Assembly: GCA_014925825.1 (NCBI GenBank)
Contig: JACGCK010000365.1
Coordinates: 1 to 33,026, forward strand
Origin: Pholiota molesta
Lineage: Eukaryota > Basidiomycota > Agaricomycetes > Agaricales > Strophariaceae
Length of the DNA stretch: 33,026 nucleotides
Direction: 5' to 3'
The first letter of the stretch is position 1; every line of letters begins with the position of its first letter. Under the pieces are notes generated by a model, which did no database searches, was not told the DNA's origin, and saw nothing but the letters and a program-made list of their open reading frames with translations. Below are positions 9,815-21,339 of the stretch, one piece after another. A program made the translations under genes and the position numbers.

Positions 9815-10551
9815 TAAGGCTGAGTGCAAGTGCGAGTCCCAGATGAGTACTTGCAAGTAAACTTGTGAAAATACCCGTGAGTAATATACTCACGAGTGTG
9901 AGTTACTTGGGCCTGCGAGTATTTGCGAGTGCGAGTCTGGCATTGGGAGGACACAAGTACTTGCCACAAGTACTTGTGTCCCCATAAATATTTAATAAAG
10001 ATATTTTTAGCATTGTAGGGCACTAAAAACCCTTTTGAACAATAACAAAATCATATTTTTAGCATGGAAAATGATGGAGATATCTATAGTTTAGTATCAG
10101 CTCATTGTATTGAGTGCTTAAAAATGCTTTTGCCCATATTTCAACCGTTATGCATTCATACCTTTCGCAAACTTGCGCATAATTAGATGACATACATATC
10201 TACAAAACGCATTTTGCATCTTATTGATTGAACAAGATCTGATTAAGTTATAATTAAATCAATGGTTTCTTATTTTACTGACATTCCCAGTCTCTCTGAA
10301 TGCAGAAAAATGTATGTAATCATGAGTACTTGTAAGTATACTTACAAGTACTCATAAATACTTGTGTATGGCAAAACCCTAACCCTAAAACCCTAATACT
10401 CGCAAGTACTTGTGAGCACACAAGTACTTGACTTGCGAGTACAAGTACTAGTAGGCAAATACTTGTGTGAGTGTGAGTATTGATTTTGTGGTCCAAAATA
10501 CTTGCGGCTGCAAGTGTGAGTAACTCGTGAGTGCACTCATGCTCAGCCTTA
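9815..10551. mobile_element. hAT-like non-autonomous element (MITE), 737 bp
   Basis: Terminal inverted repeats begin TAAGGCTGAG on both ends (9815 and, inverted, 10551), followed by related subterminal GAGT/CAAGTACTTG-rich sequence. The flanks GCAACGTG (9807-9814) and GCGACATG (10552-10559) match at six of eight positions; both mismatches are G/A transitions. An 8-bp target duplication fits the hAT superfamily. There is no coding capacity. The interior carries many CAAGTACTTG palindromes and a short telomere-like tract, AACCCTAACCCTAAAACCCT, near 10376-10396. Confidence 0.7.
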
Positions 10552-11149
10552 GCGACATGGCGAGATGGTGTTTACGATGTATATTGAGTTGTGAGAGCAA
10601 TGGGATAAAGGAGTGACAGAATTTAGCTTGAACTAAGCAATGAGAGTGAAATAAAATAGGAGAGAGATGCAGCGCAGTGTGGAACGATGGGAAACAAAGG
10701 GGAGACAAAGATGCAGCGACAAGAGATGAACTGAAACTGAGCTGAAAACTTTGGGGGGAAAGTATGTTGTGTTGTTTTACTGAGTTACAGGGATTTAAAT
10801 AGTATGGAAGTAATAGCTTGTATTTAATTTATTTAAAATGGTGGAAAGATGTGACTTGAACTGTCCAAAAGGCTCAATATGAAATTGTGGAAAAGGATGA
10901 TAGGGGAGTGCAGTGCATGCACGCGATGGCAAGCTAGAGAATCAGATACTAAAAATAGAGCACCTAAACATGCACTCAAGCACATGTGCAGGCAGATGGA
11001 ATCCCGATGTGATAAGTTGTCCAATAATACTCGGAACAAGTTCCGTATGTATTTGAAACCTTCTAGAACATGTAGCGATGTCCTGAGAGTGCTGTGCTAG
11101 CCCATATATGGCAGTGCGCGACTTGCGTCCAAGTTTGTCAATCTTCATA
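10552..11149. other. Non-coding gap
   Basis: AT-rich sequence between the MITE and the Helitron remnant. No supported coding or repeat feature. Confidence 0.4.
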
Positions 11150-13224
11150 GCCCATTAAATATGAAGCACCTTGTTGTGCAGACAGTTCTTGATGAGAAAT
11201 CATAGCATACACACATTTCTAAAGCATTTTCTTTGCTTGCAAAGTCAGCTCATCATCCTGGGGATTAAATTCTCCTAATTTCTTCACCAATAATTCCAAA
11301 GTGGCATAGGCAACATGAGTTTTAAGTTGAGATTTTGTAATATAATTTGTAATATAGTATGCAATAGACTTTGCAGCAGCTCCTGATCCAATGAATTTAA
11401 TATCCACGTTACATCACATTGCCTCCAAGATCATAGCATTAAAATTATTGACAAGTCTGTCGAGATGTCACATAGAAATTTCTCCTGTCTATTTGATGAA
11501 TCCATATCAAATAGACACTCTGAATTTGAATATTTGTAGCATGTTTTTGAATGCTTATGAATTTGGCAACATTTTGTAAGATTATGCAAATCCTTTGCTC
11601 AAGCATGATTGTGATCAATTCCTGAAGGTGACATGTGAATACCATGAACAGTGCAAGGATGATATATTGAGGAAGGTACTACAATGCTTGGGATTGGGGT
11701 CACTGGGTGTTTCATTTGATATAGTACCATTCAGGAATGCAATCAGACGGTCTCTAAAGTCTATATCACCTTCAGTCATAATTTTATGTTTGATTTTGTC
11801 TGGATTCAGACCACCTTCAAGCCATAATGACAATGTAAAGTGCCTCTTCCTTGAGCCTTGACACATCCATAATAAGCTTTTACCACACCTAAAATTCCAC
11901 CCTCAAGATTTTTCTGCTTTGGCATGAATTCCAAAAGGGCAGAGATAAATGCTTTCATGTAGATATTGAAAAATTTAGCAGCAATAAAGGGATTCTTTGC
12001 AACCAAGATTGTCTGTTCCATATATTCAGGGACCTGTACTGGAAGCAAATTATCAATATCAATGTCAGCACCACCAAGGAATTTTACAAGTGGATTGTAT
12101 ATATCAGCAGGATTTATGGTGATGAAAAAGCTTGGTACACCGTTTTCAATTGTCAAGCCACAAATTTCATTACGCATTGCAACATGTGAAGCAGAGGTTC
12201 CAGGAACATTTGAAGTAACAGCAGTAACTTGTTTCATTAGGTTCAGAACCTTTTGCTCTTCAGCATTATTAGCAGTGACTGAATCCCCACAAGAGATATG
12301 CTCAGTAACTATGTGGATTGTTTCAGCCAATACTGATGCAAAATCATTTGCAATAACTGGAAATGATGCTTTGTGAGTTTTCAAGCTGGTATGCAATAGA
12401 ACAGAACATCTTTGTAAAATATTAAATGCAGTGAACAAGGGAAAATGCTCTTGGAAGTGTTTATCTGACAGACTGAATAGATGTCTAACCTGTTGCTTCA
12501 TGGAAAGAGCTCTAATCCGATTCTTATCTTTGAATCCACCAGTACTATATGAAAAAAGTGTAGGGTAAATCATAGGGAATAGATTTGGATTAAAGAATTC
12601 ATTTACTTGTGTTGGATCATGTGAAATATCTATATAACTTCCTCCTTTTTTGACATGTCAAAGAGCTGCTGCTCATAACTCATTTGATGGTGCATGCCCA
12701 TCAACATCAGTGATAACCACATTCTGGAATGGTAATTTATACAAGTTGGAAGATAATGATTTATTCAGATATTCAGTTCAATTTGAAGCATTGGATGTAG
12801 GAGTACAATTTGGTACTTCACTAATACCATTGATTTGATCTCCCAAACAGTCTTGAGCAATGCTGTTATCATAATGAGATGTCAATGTTTTGGAAGCATC
12901 ACTTGCAAGAACATGTTCAATATAGAAAGGCAGAATTTGTTCTGGTTCAAGGCTGTTAAGGGCAGTATAATTGATCTTGATATCACTGTAAAGAGGATTA
13001 TTTAGTTTAAGCCACTCCAGAGCAGTGCAAACTTTCTCCCTTCATATGCACAAAGGCTTTGCATTTTTCTGTAACCATTTACTACTGGGTTTGGTGAAAC
13101 CAATGAATAAAATGCATATTGGGGTCACAATATCTGATATATTAGGTGGTAATAGATATGCTGTCTTAGACAGCTGTTGAGGATATATTATAATATGGCC
13201 CTTTAGAGTCTGTTTGGATGCCAC
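11150..13224 (-). pseudogene. Helitron Rep protein, decayed and lacking the helicase
   Basis: From 13224 downward the translation follows the fungal Helitron replicase N-terminal half. A DUF6570-like stretch comes first (LPPNISDIVTPICILFIG), then VVITDVDGHAPSNEL, EFFNPNLFPMIYPTLFSY and the Helitron Rep core. The HUH-type motif appears as GRGTLHCH near 11825-11850, followed after a frameshift by LWLEGGLNPDKIKHKI. The region ends with FIGSGAAAKSIAYYITNYIT, KSQLKTHVAYATLELL and a short tail near 11150. At least two frameshifts and several stops interrupt it, and the Pif1-type helicase that should follow is absent. The intact protein would nick and roll the circle during Helitron transposition; this copy cannot. 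No Helitron ends (5' TC, 3' hairpin-CTRR) were identified. Confidence 0.85.
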
Positions 13225-13450
13225 AATCTGGTCAGATTATAATTATAATTATGCTTATGTACACATTGATGGTGTTGGCTCACCCGGCAGTCCCAATTTA
13301 GATAGCTTGTCACAATTTGTCACATCATTATCAACACAATCTTTCAATGTTGTATCTGCACCGTTAACACATTTCTGCACTGTTATAAGCTGTTCTCATG
13401 GCCAAAACTCTTTGTTTTCAACCCCCACCACCCCCTTATCTATCTCTGTG

Positions 13451-14095
13451 ATGCCCGCTGGTGCAATTCGGACCTCTGCCGAGGAAACTGCCTTTGTTGA
13501 CTTTCTGGTCGACAATAAAGCAGAAGCAGTGATGGAGGAAACTTCAAGACCACTATGTACCAGCAGGCAGCTGGCCACATCACCCACCTTTATGAACGAG
13601 GCATTGCCAAGACTGTCAAGGCATGCAGGAACAAGTGGACCATGGTATAGTATCTTCTTTTGGTTCTTTTATCATTCAATTCTAATGAGCAAAAACAGTT
13701 CAAAAAGCTCTATTGTGTCATCCGTGCCATCCAGTCTGTATCTGGCTGGGTCTGGGATAACAAAATGGGTGCCAGTATTAACGCAGATACTGCCTCATCC
13801 TGGGATGACTATGTCAAGAAGCACCCAGGGGCCAAACAATTCCGCAACAAGGGCTGGAAGCACTTTGCCCAAGTCGCTCTCAACATGCCATCTACATCAA
13901 TGGGTGCCAACATTTTCTACCCAACTGCAGAAGCTTTTACTCCCAATGATGCTTTTGCATCTCCAGATCCTCCCTCTCCTTCTCAATTAGCATCAGAACT
14001 GGAAGATATGGAAGGTTTGGATGACATTGAGGTGTGTATTTAATTGGTTTTCTATTCATTTCAATTCTGTCTGAACTCTATTATAGACCCTGCAG
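13451..14095 (+). pseudogene. Myb/SANT-like DNA-binding domain gene, interrupted
   Basis: The start ATG is at 13451. Exon 1 (13451-13644) reads TSAEETAFVDFLVDNKAEA, then needs one extra base at about 13529 to continue as GDGGNF, HITHLYERGIAKTVKACRNK and WTM. A 54-nt intron (13645-13698, CTAAT branch) leads to exon 2 (13699-14031), with KKLYCVIRAIQSVSGWVWD, ASSWDDYVKKHPGAKQFRNK and GWKHF. A further GT/AG intron (14032-14086) and a short exon TLQ end at a donor-like GTACCT where palindromic repeat debris begins. The tryptophan spacing and the trihelix-like pattern match the Myb/SANT-like domain multiplied in basidiomycete genomes and often linked to PIF/Harbinger transposons. Likely a transposon-derived DNA-binding protein cut off by later insertions. 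Confidence 0.7.
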
Positions 14096-14099
14096 GTAC

Positions 14100-14144
14100 C
14101 TGTGAGTCAAATTGTGGGAATACTTGCAAGTATACTGACTCACG
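14100..14144. repeat. Short hairpin, remnant of a CAAGT-type element
   Basis: GTGAGTCA and TGACTCAC form an inverted pair around TACTTGCAAGTA, the palindrome type that fills the 9815-10551 MITE. Probably a fragment or internally deleted relative. Confidence 0.45.
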
Positions 14145-14150
14145 GATAGT

Positions 14151-14336
14151 GCTTGAAGGTCCGGTTACAGGAATGGCCAAAGACCGGGACTGGACCGGAC
14201 CATAACCAATCAGGACCAAAATTTTTGAAGACCAATGAAGACCGTAACCGCGGTCCGGTCTTCGGTCCACTAGTATTCTCAAAATTTCAAGACCGGGCAA
14301 AGACCAGTCTTACCAGTCTCAACCGGTCTTTCAAGC
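14151..14336. mobile_element. Small MITE, 186 bp
   Basis: The ends are inverted: GCTTGAAGGTCCGGTT on the left and, reverse-complemented, GCTTGAAAGACCGGTT on the right. The inverted similarity runs on inward through AAGACCGG-type motifs, so the whole element could fold back. I find no clear target duplication, so the superfamily is unassigned. Confidence 0.6.
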
Positions 14337-14540
14337 CTCAAATGCATATCATTTTCTACTCATACAACATTGACTTTGAAGCATTCAAAGTTAAATAAAT
14401 TCAATTTTCTGATTGCGAAGTAACTACATATGTAATGGAAAGACTCCACTCAATATAACATGTGATGAACATGGCGACGGCACGACACATTCTATCTCGT
14501 TACAGTCTTACAGAATTTCCTTACTTGGTACTCCCCCTAT

Positions 14541-15340
14541 ATGCCTACCATCACTCGAACAATCGTGCGAGGAATCCCACCTCAAACCCACGAGCCTAAG
14601 ACCAAAGGCAAAGCAAAAGCGCGTGGCAATGGTAGGCCTGCGAACATGGCCAAATCATCACAGTGCCGTAAAAGGCATGCTAGCGAGGGATCTGAAAGCG
14701 AGGGGTCAGAAGGGTCAGACTCGTCAGAATCCGAACCCAAAGTGAAGAAAAAGAAGCCTACCAAAAGACAGCGCATTGAAGAAATTGAATCCGAGGTAGA
14801 GGTGGTGGAGATCGAGGATGAGGAACAAGTCGAAGATGTTGATGTCCGTGGAAGCCCTGATACACAAGAGGTGAGTCCCAACTACTTATAATGCAATTCA
14901 GATACACGGAAACTCACCAGATTGTAGGATGGCCTGACTGCTCATCACCGCGGTGCCGAACTCGAAACGAAGCCCGTCAAAAAGGATTCAACACTTGATC
15001 TCTTGACGATTATGATGGACAAAGTGACCGTGAACTTCAAGGTGGCGAGAGATAAGTATGAGACTGAGACTGGAAGATGGTGTAATATCTGCAAGTAAGT
15101 TCCCCATATAAAACTAGAAGATGGTTCAACACTTACCGCAATCTAGGAACGACGATCGTTTCCTCAAAATACATGGCAAGCGCAAGGCTTTCCATAAGGG
15201 CAGAAACTCGTCATGTCATCTACATATTCGTCAGCACTAGGATATCTACAGTGAGAAGTGTGAACATGCTGGCATACCAATCAACCATTGTGACGTCCAG
15301 CGTATAATGTACTCCGTGTGCGTGAAGGGAAGCGGGCACG
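14541..15340 (+). pseudogene. Truncated zinc-finger-type protein gene of a multicopy mushroom family
   Basis: Exon 1 (14541-14871) encodes a basic then acidic Ser/Glu-rich N-terminus with a Lys-rich patch (VKKKKPTKRQR), a likely nuclear signal. A GTGAGT/TAG intron leads to DGLTAHHRGAEL... DLLTIMMDKVTVNF... and CNICK; a second intron (GTAAGT... CTAG) leads to NDDRFLKIHGKRKAFHKG and CHLHIRQH. The CxxC followed by HxxxxH spacing looks like a BED/C2H2-type finger. The codon after IRQH is TAG where the pattern expects Tyr (DIYSEKCE follows in frame), and the frame dies by about 15340. It is a transposon-associated-looking family from memory; the function is unknown. Confidence 0.55.
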
Positions 15341-15658
15341 TCTCTTCGAGTGACGTGGCCGCTTCGTGTCCTGTGTCTCTGGTCTTGAGGCTGTGTGACC
15401 CTCAGCAGGGAAGCAGTTACAGGATGCTTAGCCGGCGAGGGTTAGAGTAGCGGCTCTACAGCCGAGGGTGCGTTGCGCGGTGAGCAAGACAAGAGAATAT
15501 TATAGTAAGCTAAAGAGATATACATGATGCTACCATAGACTAAGAGTATGGTACGAGTAAATAAAGGTAAACATCACGTGCAGCAAGAGATAAGATAAGA
15601 TTAACAAAAGGTGGCCGACAGGAGAGGTCATGCATACGACGATGTAGTGACCCCAGCG
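15341..15658. other. Non-coding gap
   Basis: Holds the 3' side of the SR-rich gene on the minus strand. An abrupt change of base composition near 15318 suggests an insertion boundary, but I could not find repeat termini. Confidence 0.35.
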
Positions 15659-18538
15659 TCACAGAGCCCCCCCGTCTGCAGGATCCAGTCCTTGTCGTGA
15701 CCTTTTTGGCTTGCGGTTGCGCTTGCGAGTGCGACAAGGAGGGGTGAGGCGATCGGCGAGTGGTAACGAAGATGAGGAGGCTTCCGGCGGGTCCGCCAAT
15801 ACGGGCGGTGGGTCGTCGAACCTGTCCAAGAAATCCTTGGCGGGGAATGGGTCAGAGACGGCAGGAGCATCAGCGGGGCGATCGGCTGGGTCAACCAGCC
15901 CGACGCGATCGTAAATTGTACCGGTCGTGCGGGGGCGGTTCTCGATCTCCATGCCAAACACTGGCGACCAAGCATCACGGTGCGCGGTACACCGGGCGCT
16001 GTAGACATCCCCCGACACAAAATCGACTCGCAGTAGAGGGCAACCAGCGACTCGACGATCGTGCAGTAAGCCGCGCAAGGTAGCCGCCTCTGTTGGGTTG
16101 CGCAGCTTCACCCAAAATACCTGGAATCCATCCTCCTGAGAGCGCAGGACGCGTTCGACGTGAGGTCTGTTGACGAGGTTCAGAGTGGAACGCAACCAAG
16201 CCAAGACATCAACCCAGTGGTAGAATACTGGCAGATTCGAAATGGCCAGGATGGAGCTTTGCTTGCGTGCACCAATTTCCGAAAGGATGGGGAAGCTCGG
16301 AGGAGGAGGCCGAGGGAACAGCACTTCCAAGCGCGCGGCGTCCTCTGGCTTGGGAGCGCAGCGACGAATCAACGTCTCATCGTACTCGTCTTGGTAGGCA
16401 GAGGACCCCTCGCTACGAGAGACACTTCTGGAAAGCGACCGGCTATGACCGCGACTGCGCGAACGGCCGCGCGGAGACCAGGAGCGCGAACGAGACCGTT
16501 GACGGGACAAGGACCCCCGAGGTGACAATGTTTGGCGCGAGGTGGGCCTGGGTGATGGTGAAGGTGAATAGCACCGAGCAGAGGCAGGGGAACGAAGAGA
16601 ATCCTCGCGGTGGAGTGCAGGCACAGGCAACAATCGAGGAGGGCTGCGGTACCCGAACCGAGGTTCCGGAGAGCGCCTTCGCGGGGGCGACTGCAACCGC
16701 CGGTGGAAGGCAGGACGCGGATCAGGGTCACGCGATGGGGCACGAACACTTTTACGACGTGGAGGAGAGGGCGACCTGCGGCACGGCGGAGAGGGTGACC
16801 AATGGCGCGGCTGGGAAGGTGATCTAGGCAAAGCCCGACGGCGAGCGCCCCAACGCCCCGACAAAGGCGAGCGTCGCTGCCGGGTGTCGCGAATGGGACT
16901 CTGCCAACGCCGAGCCGGGCTGTTGTTCGAAAAGCGGGAGCGCGACACGGACTGGCGACGAGCGGTGAAGGCGGGGGATACTGACCGACGCTTGGGGGAC
17001 TCAGGCCGATGGAATGGCGATGCAGTGCGGTGAATCGGGGACGGCGGTCGGCGAATGGGAAGAGGCTCAGGCACGAAGCCGTCGTTGGTCTCATCCATAT
17101 GATCTGGATCCAGGTGTAGCGCAAGCGGCGGCAGGTGCTCGCGGCCGACATCAGTGCATTTCGGGTCCCTGGTCTTATACATCCAAGTGGATGCATTGCG
17201 CAGGATGATTTTCCCTCCATTCACCTCTTCCTGGTAGAGTGCCTGCGGGGCGGGCAAACCAAATACGTCCACATCCGCTGAGTAGAAGCGGGGCGTGCGA
17301 GGGCAAGACTCCAAGTACAGCATACATCAGTTAGCATGATCGTACCACATTTTGCCCGAGTTCGCCTTTCCCTTTTCCTTTCCCAACCGCTTGAAGCAGA
17401 AGTCGCCATCTTCCGTCTGATCTTCCTCCCAGTGGGTCCAGTGCCCAGGCCCTGTCCCGGCTGACATTACCGCGGGTGGAATGATAAGGCCATCCCTTTC
17501 GACAAAGCCGAGGTCGGGCAGCGTGGGTGGGGCAACGTACTTGTCCAGTTTCCGCCGCCAGCCTTGCCCGTAGGATGAGGAGCGCATCCGATCATGCCAT
17601 AGCGAGGGAGGGACCGAAGACGCAATCCACATGTCCTCTGCGACATCGACTAGGTTGCCCCCGTTCCAAAGTACCACCACATCCAGAGGATTTTTGGTCA
17701 GCACCAAATCCATGACCGCGGTTCCAACAGTGAATGAGGATCGCGTCGAGAGGTTGACCGCATTGCTGAGCTCCACTTCCGATTCAACTTCATGAATAAG
17801 GAAACACGGGACCCTCATTTCCAGGAGCCATCTACCTTCCGCTTCGGTGGACCCATTGATCCAAGCGCCCATCATCGATTCGTCCACAAGTTCGACCTGA
17901 TTCACGTTGTAAGGAGGTCCGAGTGGGCGCTGGGTAAGCGCGTGAGCCATCCGACACCAAGCCGCAGCGAGCTTGATACCTCGTTGTATCTGGGCATACG
18001 TATCCAGTGCCGCAGGGAAGTCGTTGTGTGTGGCCAGCACCGCGATATCACCAGAATCCGGTCGTAGAGGACGCGCCACCCAAAGGCTAGGGTGGGTCCA
18101 AGCGAGGCCCTGCCAATTGTCCAACAGGCCCATGATATGTGTGATGTGGGCTCCCAGCTTAAGAATGAAATCTGGGCGCACGGCCGACGACGATTCATTC
18201 CAGATGGTCAAGAACGGGGTGAACTCCGGACGGGCAGCAGGATCCCCTTCCCGACTCACGAAAGGATACCAGAGTTTGGAGGATATAAGAACCTGGGGGG
18301 ACACGGTTGGGTCGAAGTGTCCGACATGGCCGTCACACTGTCGAAGTTGCTCGGGCAGCTCCGCGCCTAGTTTGAAGCCCGGAATCATAGCGCTGGGGTA
18401 GAAGGCGGTTCGCGGGGAATTCGGGGACCATAGCTCCCACTTGCGGAGGCCGTTGTGGCGGTGCTGTGGCGGTGCCGGCGAAGCCGGGCCGAGCGGAGCC
18501 CGAACGACCTTAGACACTCTCTCGCATGTTCGTAGCAT
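15659..18538 (-). pseudogene. SR-rich RNA-binding-like protein, 958 codons with one in-frame TGA
   Basis: One frame runs from ATG 18536-18538 to the stop at 15659-15661, broken only by TGA at 17327-17329; the following codons (TGT ATG CTG) continue in the same frame. The N-terminal 400 residues form a globular region (HVGHFDPTVSPQVLISSKLW, SREGDPAARPEFTPFL, LLDNWQGLAWTHPSLW). Then comes a long Arg/Ser/Pro repeat tract (about residues 500-740; SRSRSWSPRGRSRSRG) and a C-terminal RRM-like fold (ILAISNLPVF... FQVFWVKLRNPTEAATLRGLL... LLRVDF) with a basic tail. SR tracts with an RRM suggest RNA binding in the nucleus; this is inference. The N-terminal region resembles an uncharacterised multicopy mushroom-specific family. 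TGA may be a nonsense mutation (for example CGA to TGA) in an otherwise open gene. Confidence 0.6.
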
Positions 18539-19009
18539 ACATCATCTATCATCATCGATTCCGTCCTGTTCCATCCCGTTCCGCGCTCTCAGACGAGCAT
18601 CTTCCTGCTCACAGACGAGCTTTCTCAGGCATTCGGCTAGCTGACAGCCAGCACCCCGCTTCCGGCTCTAGGCAGCCTCCATCTTGGTGACGAGAGAGAA
18701 TTCGACGACCACACGTGCCCGATAGGCAAACTGGCAAACAGACGGAGCAGCGTAGCACGACCAGGAGGAGTCACCGAGACCGCACGACAAATCACCAACG
18801 CAATCCGCACCGAAGCAATACTAGCCCGAGACCGCAGACAGCACAACCGAACAATCAGTACACCTACCCTCACATATACCCCAGCAACCTCGTCAGAATC
18901 AAGCCTCACAACAACAGAAGCGACTAACAGCCCAGCAGCATCACCAACAACCGACACAGAGACAACGACAGCACAGAACCGACCCCCAACCCCCGAAACC
19001 GACAACGAA
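18539..19009 (+). other. Leader of a Gypsy-type retrotransposon and promoter of the SR-rich gene
   Basis: The left part is upstream of the minus-strand SR gene. The right part has the adenine/cytosine-rich composition of the gag ORF and is open in the gag frame from just after a TGA near 18688, so gag could begin upstream of ATG 19010. TTGGTGACGAGAGAG at 18684-18698 begins like a tRNA primer-binding site but was not matched to a tRNA. I did not find an LTR pair. Confidence 0.35.
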
Positions 19010-19847
19010 ATGGCACCATCGAACGACAACGACCTCAAGCTCTTCCGCGGCGACTACGCGAACGCCGAAGAGAAACCCCACACATGGTTCCGTAAACTGG
19101 AACGCCAATTCGACGAGACCACCACCTTAGCCCGCAAGCACTACAAATTCGCCTACAACCTAGAACCTGCCCATACCGCCGAACTATGGTACCAAGCCCG
19201 AACACCAACCGAATTAGCAGACTGGAAAGCCTTCTACGCAGCGTTCACGGAACGATGGCCCAAACCGACGGTCAACATCCCCACACGAGACTACCTACAG
19301 GCAACGCTCACCCAACTGAAACTCGACGACGCAAGTGTCGGCTGCACGGTCGGGCCCGCTAACGAGCAAATCCTCTCACACATCGCCTGGGCTGAACAAG
19401 TCAAGACCCTGGTCAATGCAATAGGAGATGATGGCGGACTTCTCATCACCTCAGTACGTGACGCGCTCCCTCTTGCAATACGTCTAGCACTAGATTCAAC
19501 AGGAAAAACGGCCACAACATGGAAGGACTTCCTCGCGCAAGTCAACGCCATCACGTACACCAGCCTCAAGAACCACCTCGACTTACTTGCGATAACACAA
19601 AAGGCACCTACAACGACGATGACGGCACTTACATCACAATTCAACAACCAATCAATCAGCACACCATTTACACCAGCCCAACCACCAGCGTACATTGCCC
19701 CACAGCCCTACCAATCACCAATCACCCCTACAGCAGCTGCACCATTCACCCCACCCTTCAAACCACGAGACACGCCCCCTCACATTCAATGGCAAACACC
19801 CCAAACCCCACGTTACATCACACCCGGCGCACGACAGAACCCAAACG
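19010..19847 (+). pseudogene. Ty3/Gypsy-like gag, 5' part (interrupted by the KDZ transposon)
   Basis: From ATG 19010 the ORF reads LKLFRGDYANAEEKPHTWFR, then FAYNLEPAHTAELWYQ and ADWKAFYAAFTERWP. This matches the retrotransposon gag pattern: a short N-terminal segment, a helical capsid region with the W-x-F-x-x-x-F block, then a Pro/Thr/Gln-rich tail. The structural protein would package element RNA in a cytoplasmic particle. The frame is cleanly cut at 19847 inside ...RQNPN, where the 13-kb transposon begins. Codons beyond 19847 in the same frame are transposon sequence, not gag. No zinc knuckle is reached on this side. Confidence 0.75.
19840..19847. repeat. Left target-site duplication of the KDZ transposon
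   Basis: CCCAAACG, repeated exactly at 32861-32868. Eight-bp target duplications are known for the Zisupton/KDZ group. The left end has one extra G before ACTGGTGGG relative to the right end, a one-base ambiguity in the boundary. Confidence 0.85.
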
Positions 19848-21339
19848 GACTGGTGGGCACCACTTCTATCATATCTTTGTGGCATTTGCCATGGGGACGA
19901 TCTCCACAGTGCCAGTGTTTTTTATCAGATGGCTTTCATAATAATTGCCACAGCTGTTTTCTTTCATTTATGCCTATCATTATTTCATAACTTGTAGGCA
20001 ACTTTTGAGGGCATTTCATTAGGTTGTCTAGGGCTATTTCATTACTGTTTGATAGTCTTGCTGTGTTATCTCATTGCTAAATACATGTCTCATTAGGTTA
20101 CCATAGTCTATCATATATATCTCAATGAGATACCATGGAATATCATAGGTGTCTGATTAATATGCCTTAATATCTCAATATTTAAATTGTTGTCTCTTTC
20201 AAATACCACAAAATTTCATTCTATTTCAATCTGATACCACAGAATCTCATAAATAGATTTGCATCTTATTCAATTGGCACAAATTCTCATAACCATTCAT
20301 TCTGATGCCATAGTATTTCATAAGTATTTCATTCAGCTGCCACAAAATCTCATACATATTTCATTCTGATGCCACAAAATCTCATATGGGGATTTGCGTC
20401 TCAATGTCATGCCACGAAATCTCATATGCATTTCATTCTGCTGCCACAAAATCTCATAAACATCTCAATCCCATGCCACAAAATCTCATAACCACATCAA
20501 TACTATGCCACAAAATCTCATAAGCATTTCATTCTGCTGCCACAAAATCTCATATGCATTTCATTCTGCTGCCACAAAATCTCATACGCATTTCATTCTG
20601 CTGCCACAAAATCTCATATGCATTTCATTCTGATGCCATAGAATCTCATATGCATTTCATTCTGCTGCCACAAAATCTCATATCGGGATTTGCATCTCAA
20701 TGTCATGCCACGAAATCTCATATGCATTTCATTCTGATGCCATAGAATCTCATAACCATGTCAATCCCATGCCACAAAATCTCATATCGGGATTTGCGTC
20801 TCAATTATTTGGCATAGAATCTCATATGCATTTCATTCTGATGCTACAAAATCTCATAAACATCTCAATTCCATGCCACAAAATCTCATATGGGGATTTG
20901 CGTCTCAATGTTATGCCACAGAATCTTATACACATTTCTTTCTGATGCCACAAAATCTCATATCGGGATTTGCGTCTCAATTATTTGGCATAGAATCTCA
21001 TACATATTTCATTTTGATGCTACAAAATCTCATAAACATCTCAATCCCATGCCACAAAATCTCATATCGGGATTTGCGTCTCAATGTCATGCCATAGAAT
21101 CTTATACACATCTCTTTCTGATGCCATAAAATCTCATAACCATGTCAATCCCATGCCACAAAATCTCATATCGGGATTTGCGTCTCAATGTCATGCCACG
21201 AAATCTCATATGCATTTCATTCTGCTGCCACAAAATCTCATAAATATCTCAATCCCATGCCACAAAATCTCATAACCACATCAATACTATGCCACAAAAT
21301 CTCATAAGCATGTCAATGACATGCCACAAAATCTCATAG
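19848..21339 (+). repeat. Left terminal inverted repeat
   Basis: Pairs with about 31085-32860 on the opposite strand. The outer roughly 490 bp are unique sequence rich in CTCAT and CATTTCAT; the inner part is the tandem subterminal array. Similarity to the right end is lost just after the ACATGCCACAAAATCTCATA unit near 21339. Confidence 0.88.

Noticed and set aside
10376..10396. Telomere-like CCCTAA tract as a chromosome end
   Set aside because: Only about three imperfect units, internal to a MITE, with ordinary sequence on both sides.
16267..16827. Plus-strand frame within the SR-rich gene
   Set aside because: Shadow of the Arg/Ser repeats on the coding strand.
18637..19038. 133-codon minus-strand frame opposite the gag leader
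   Set aside because: It is the complement of the A/C-rich gag frame, giving Val/Ser-rich sequence without features.
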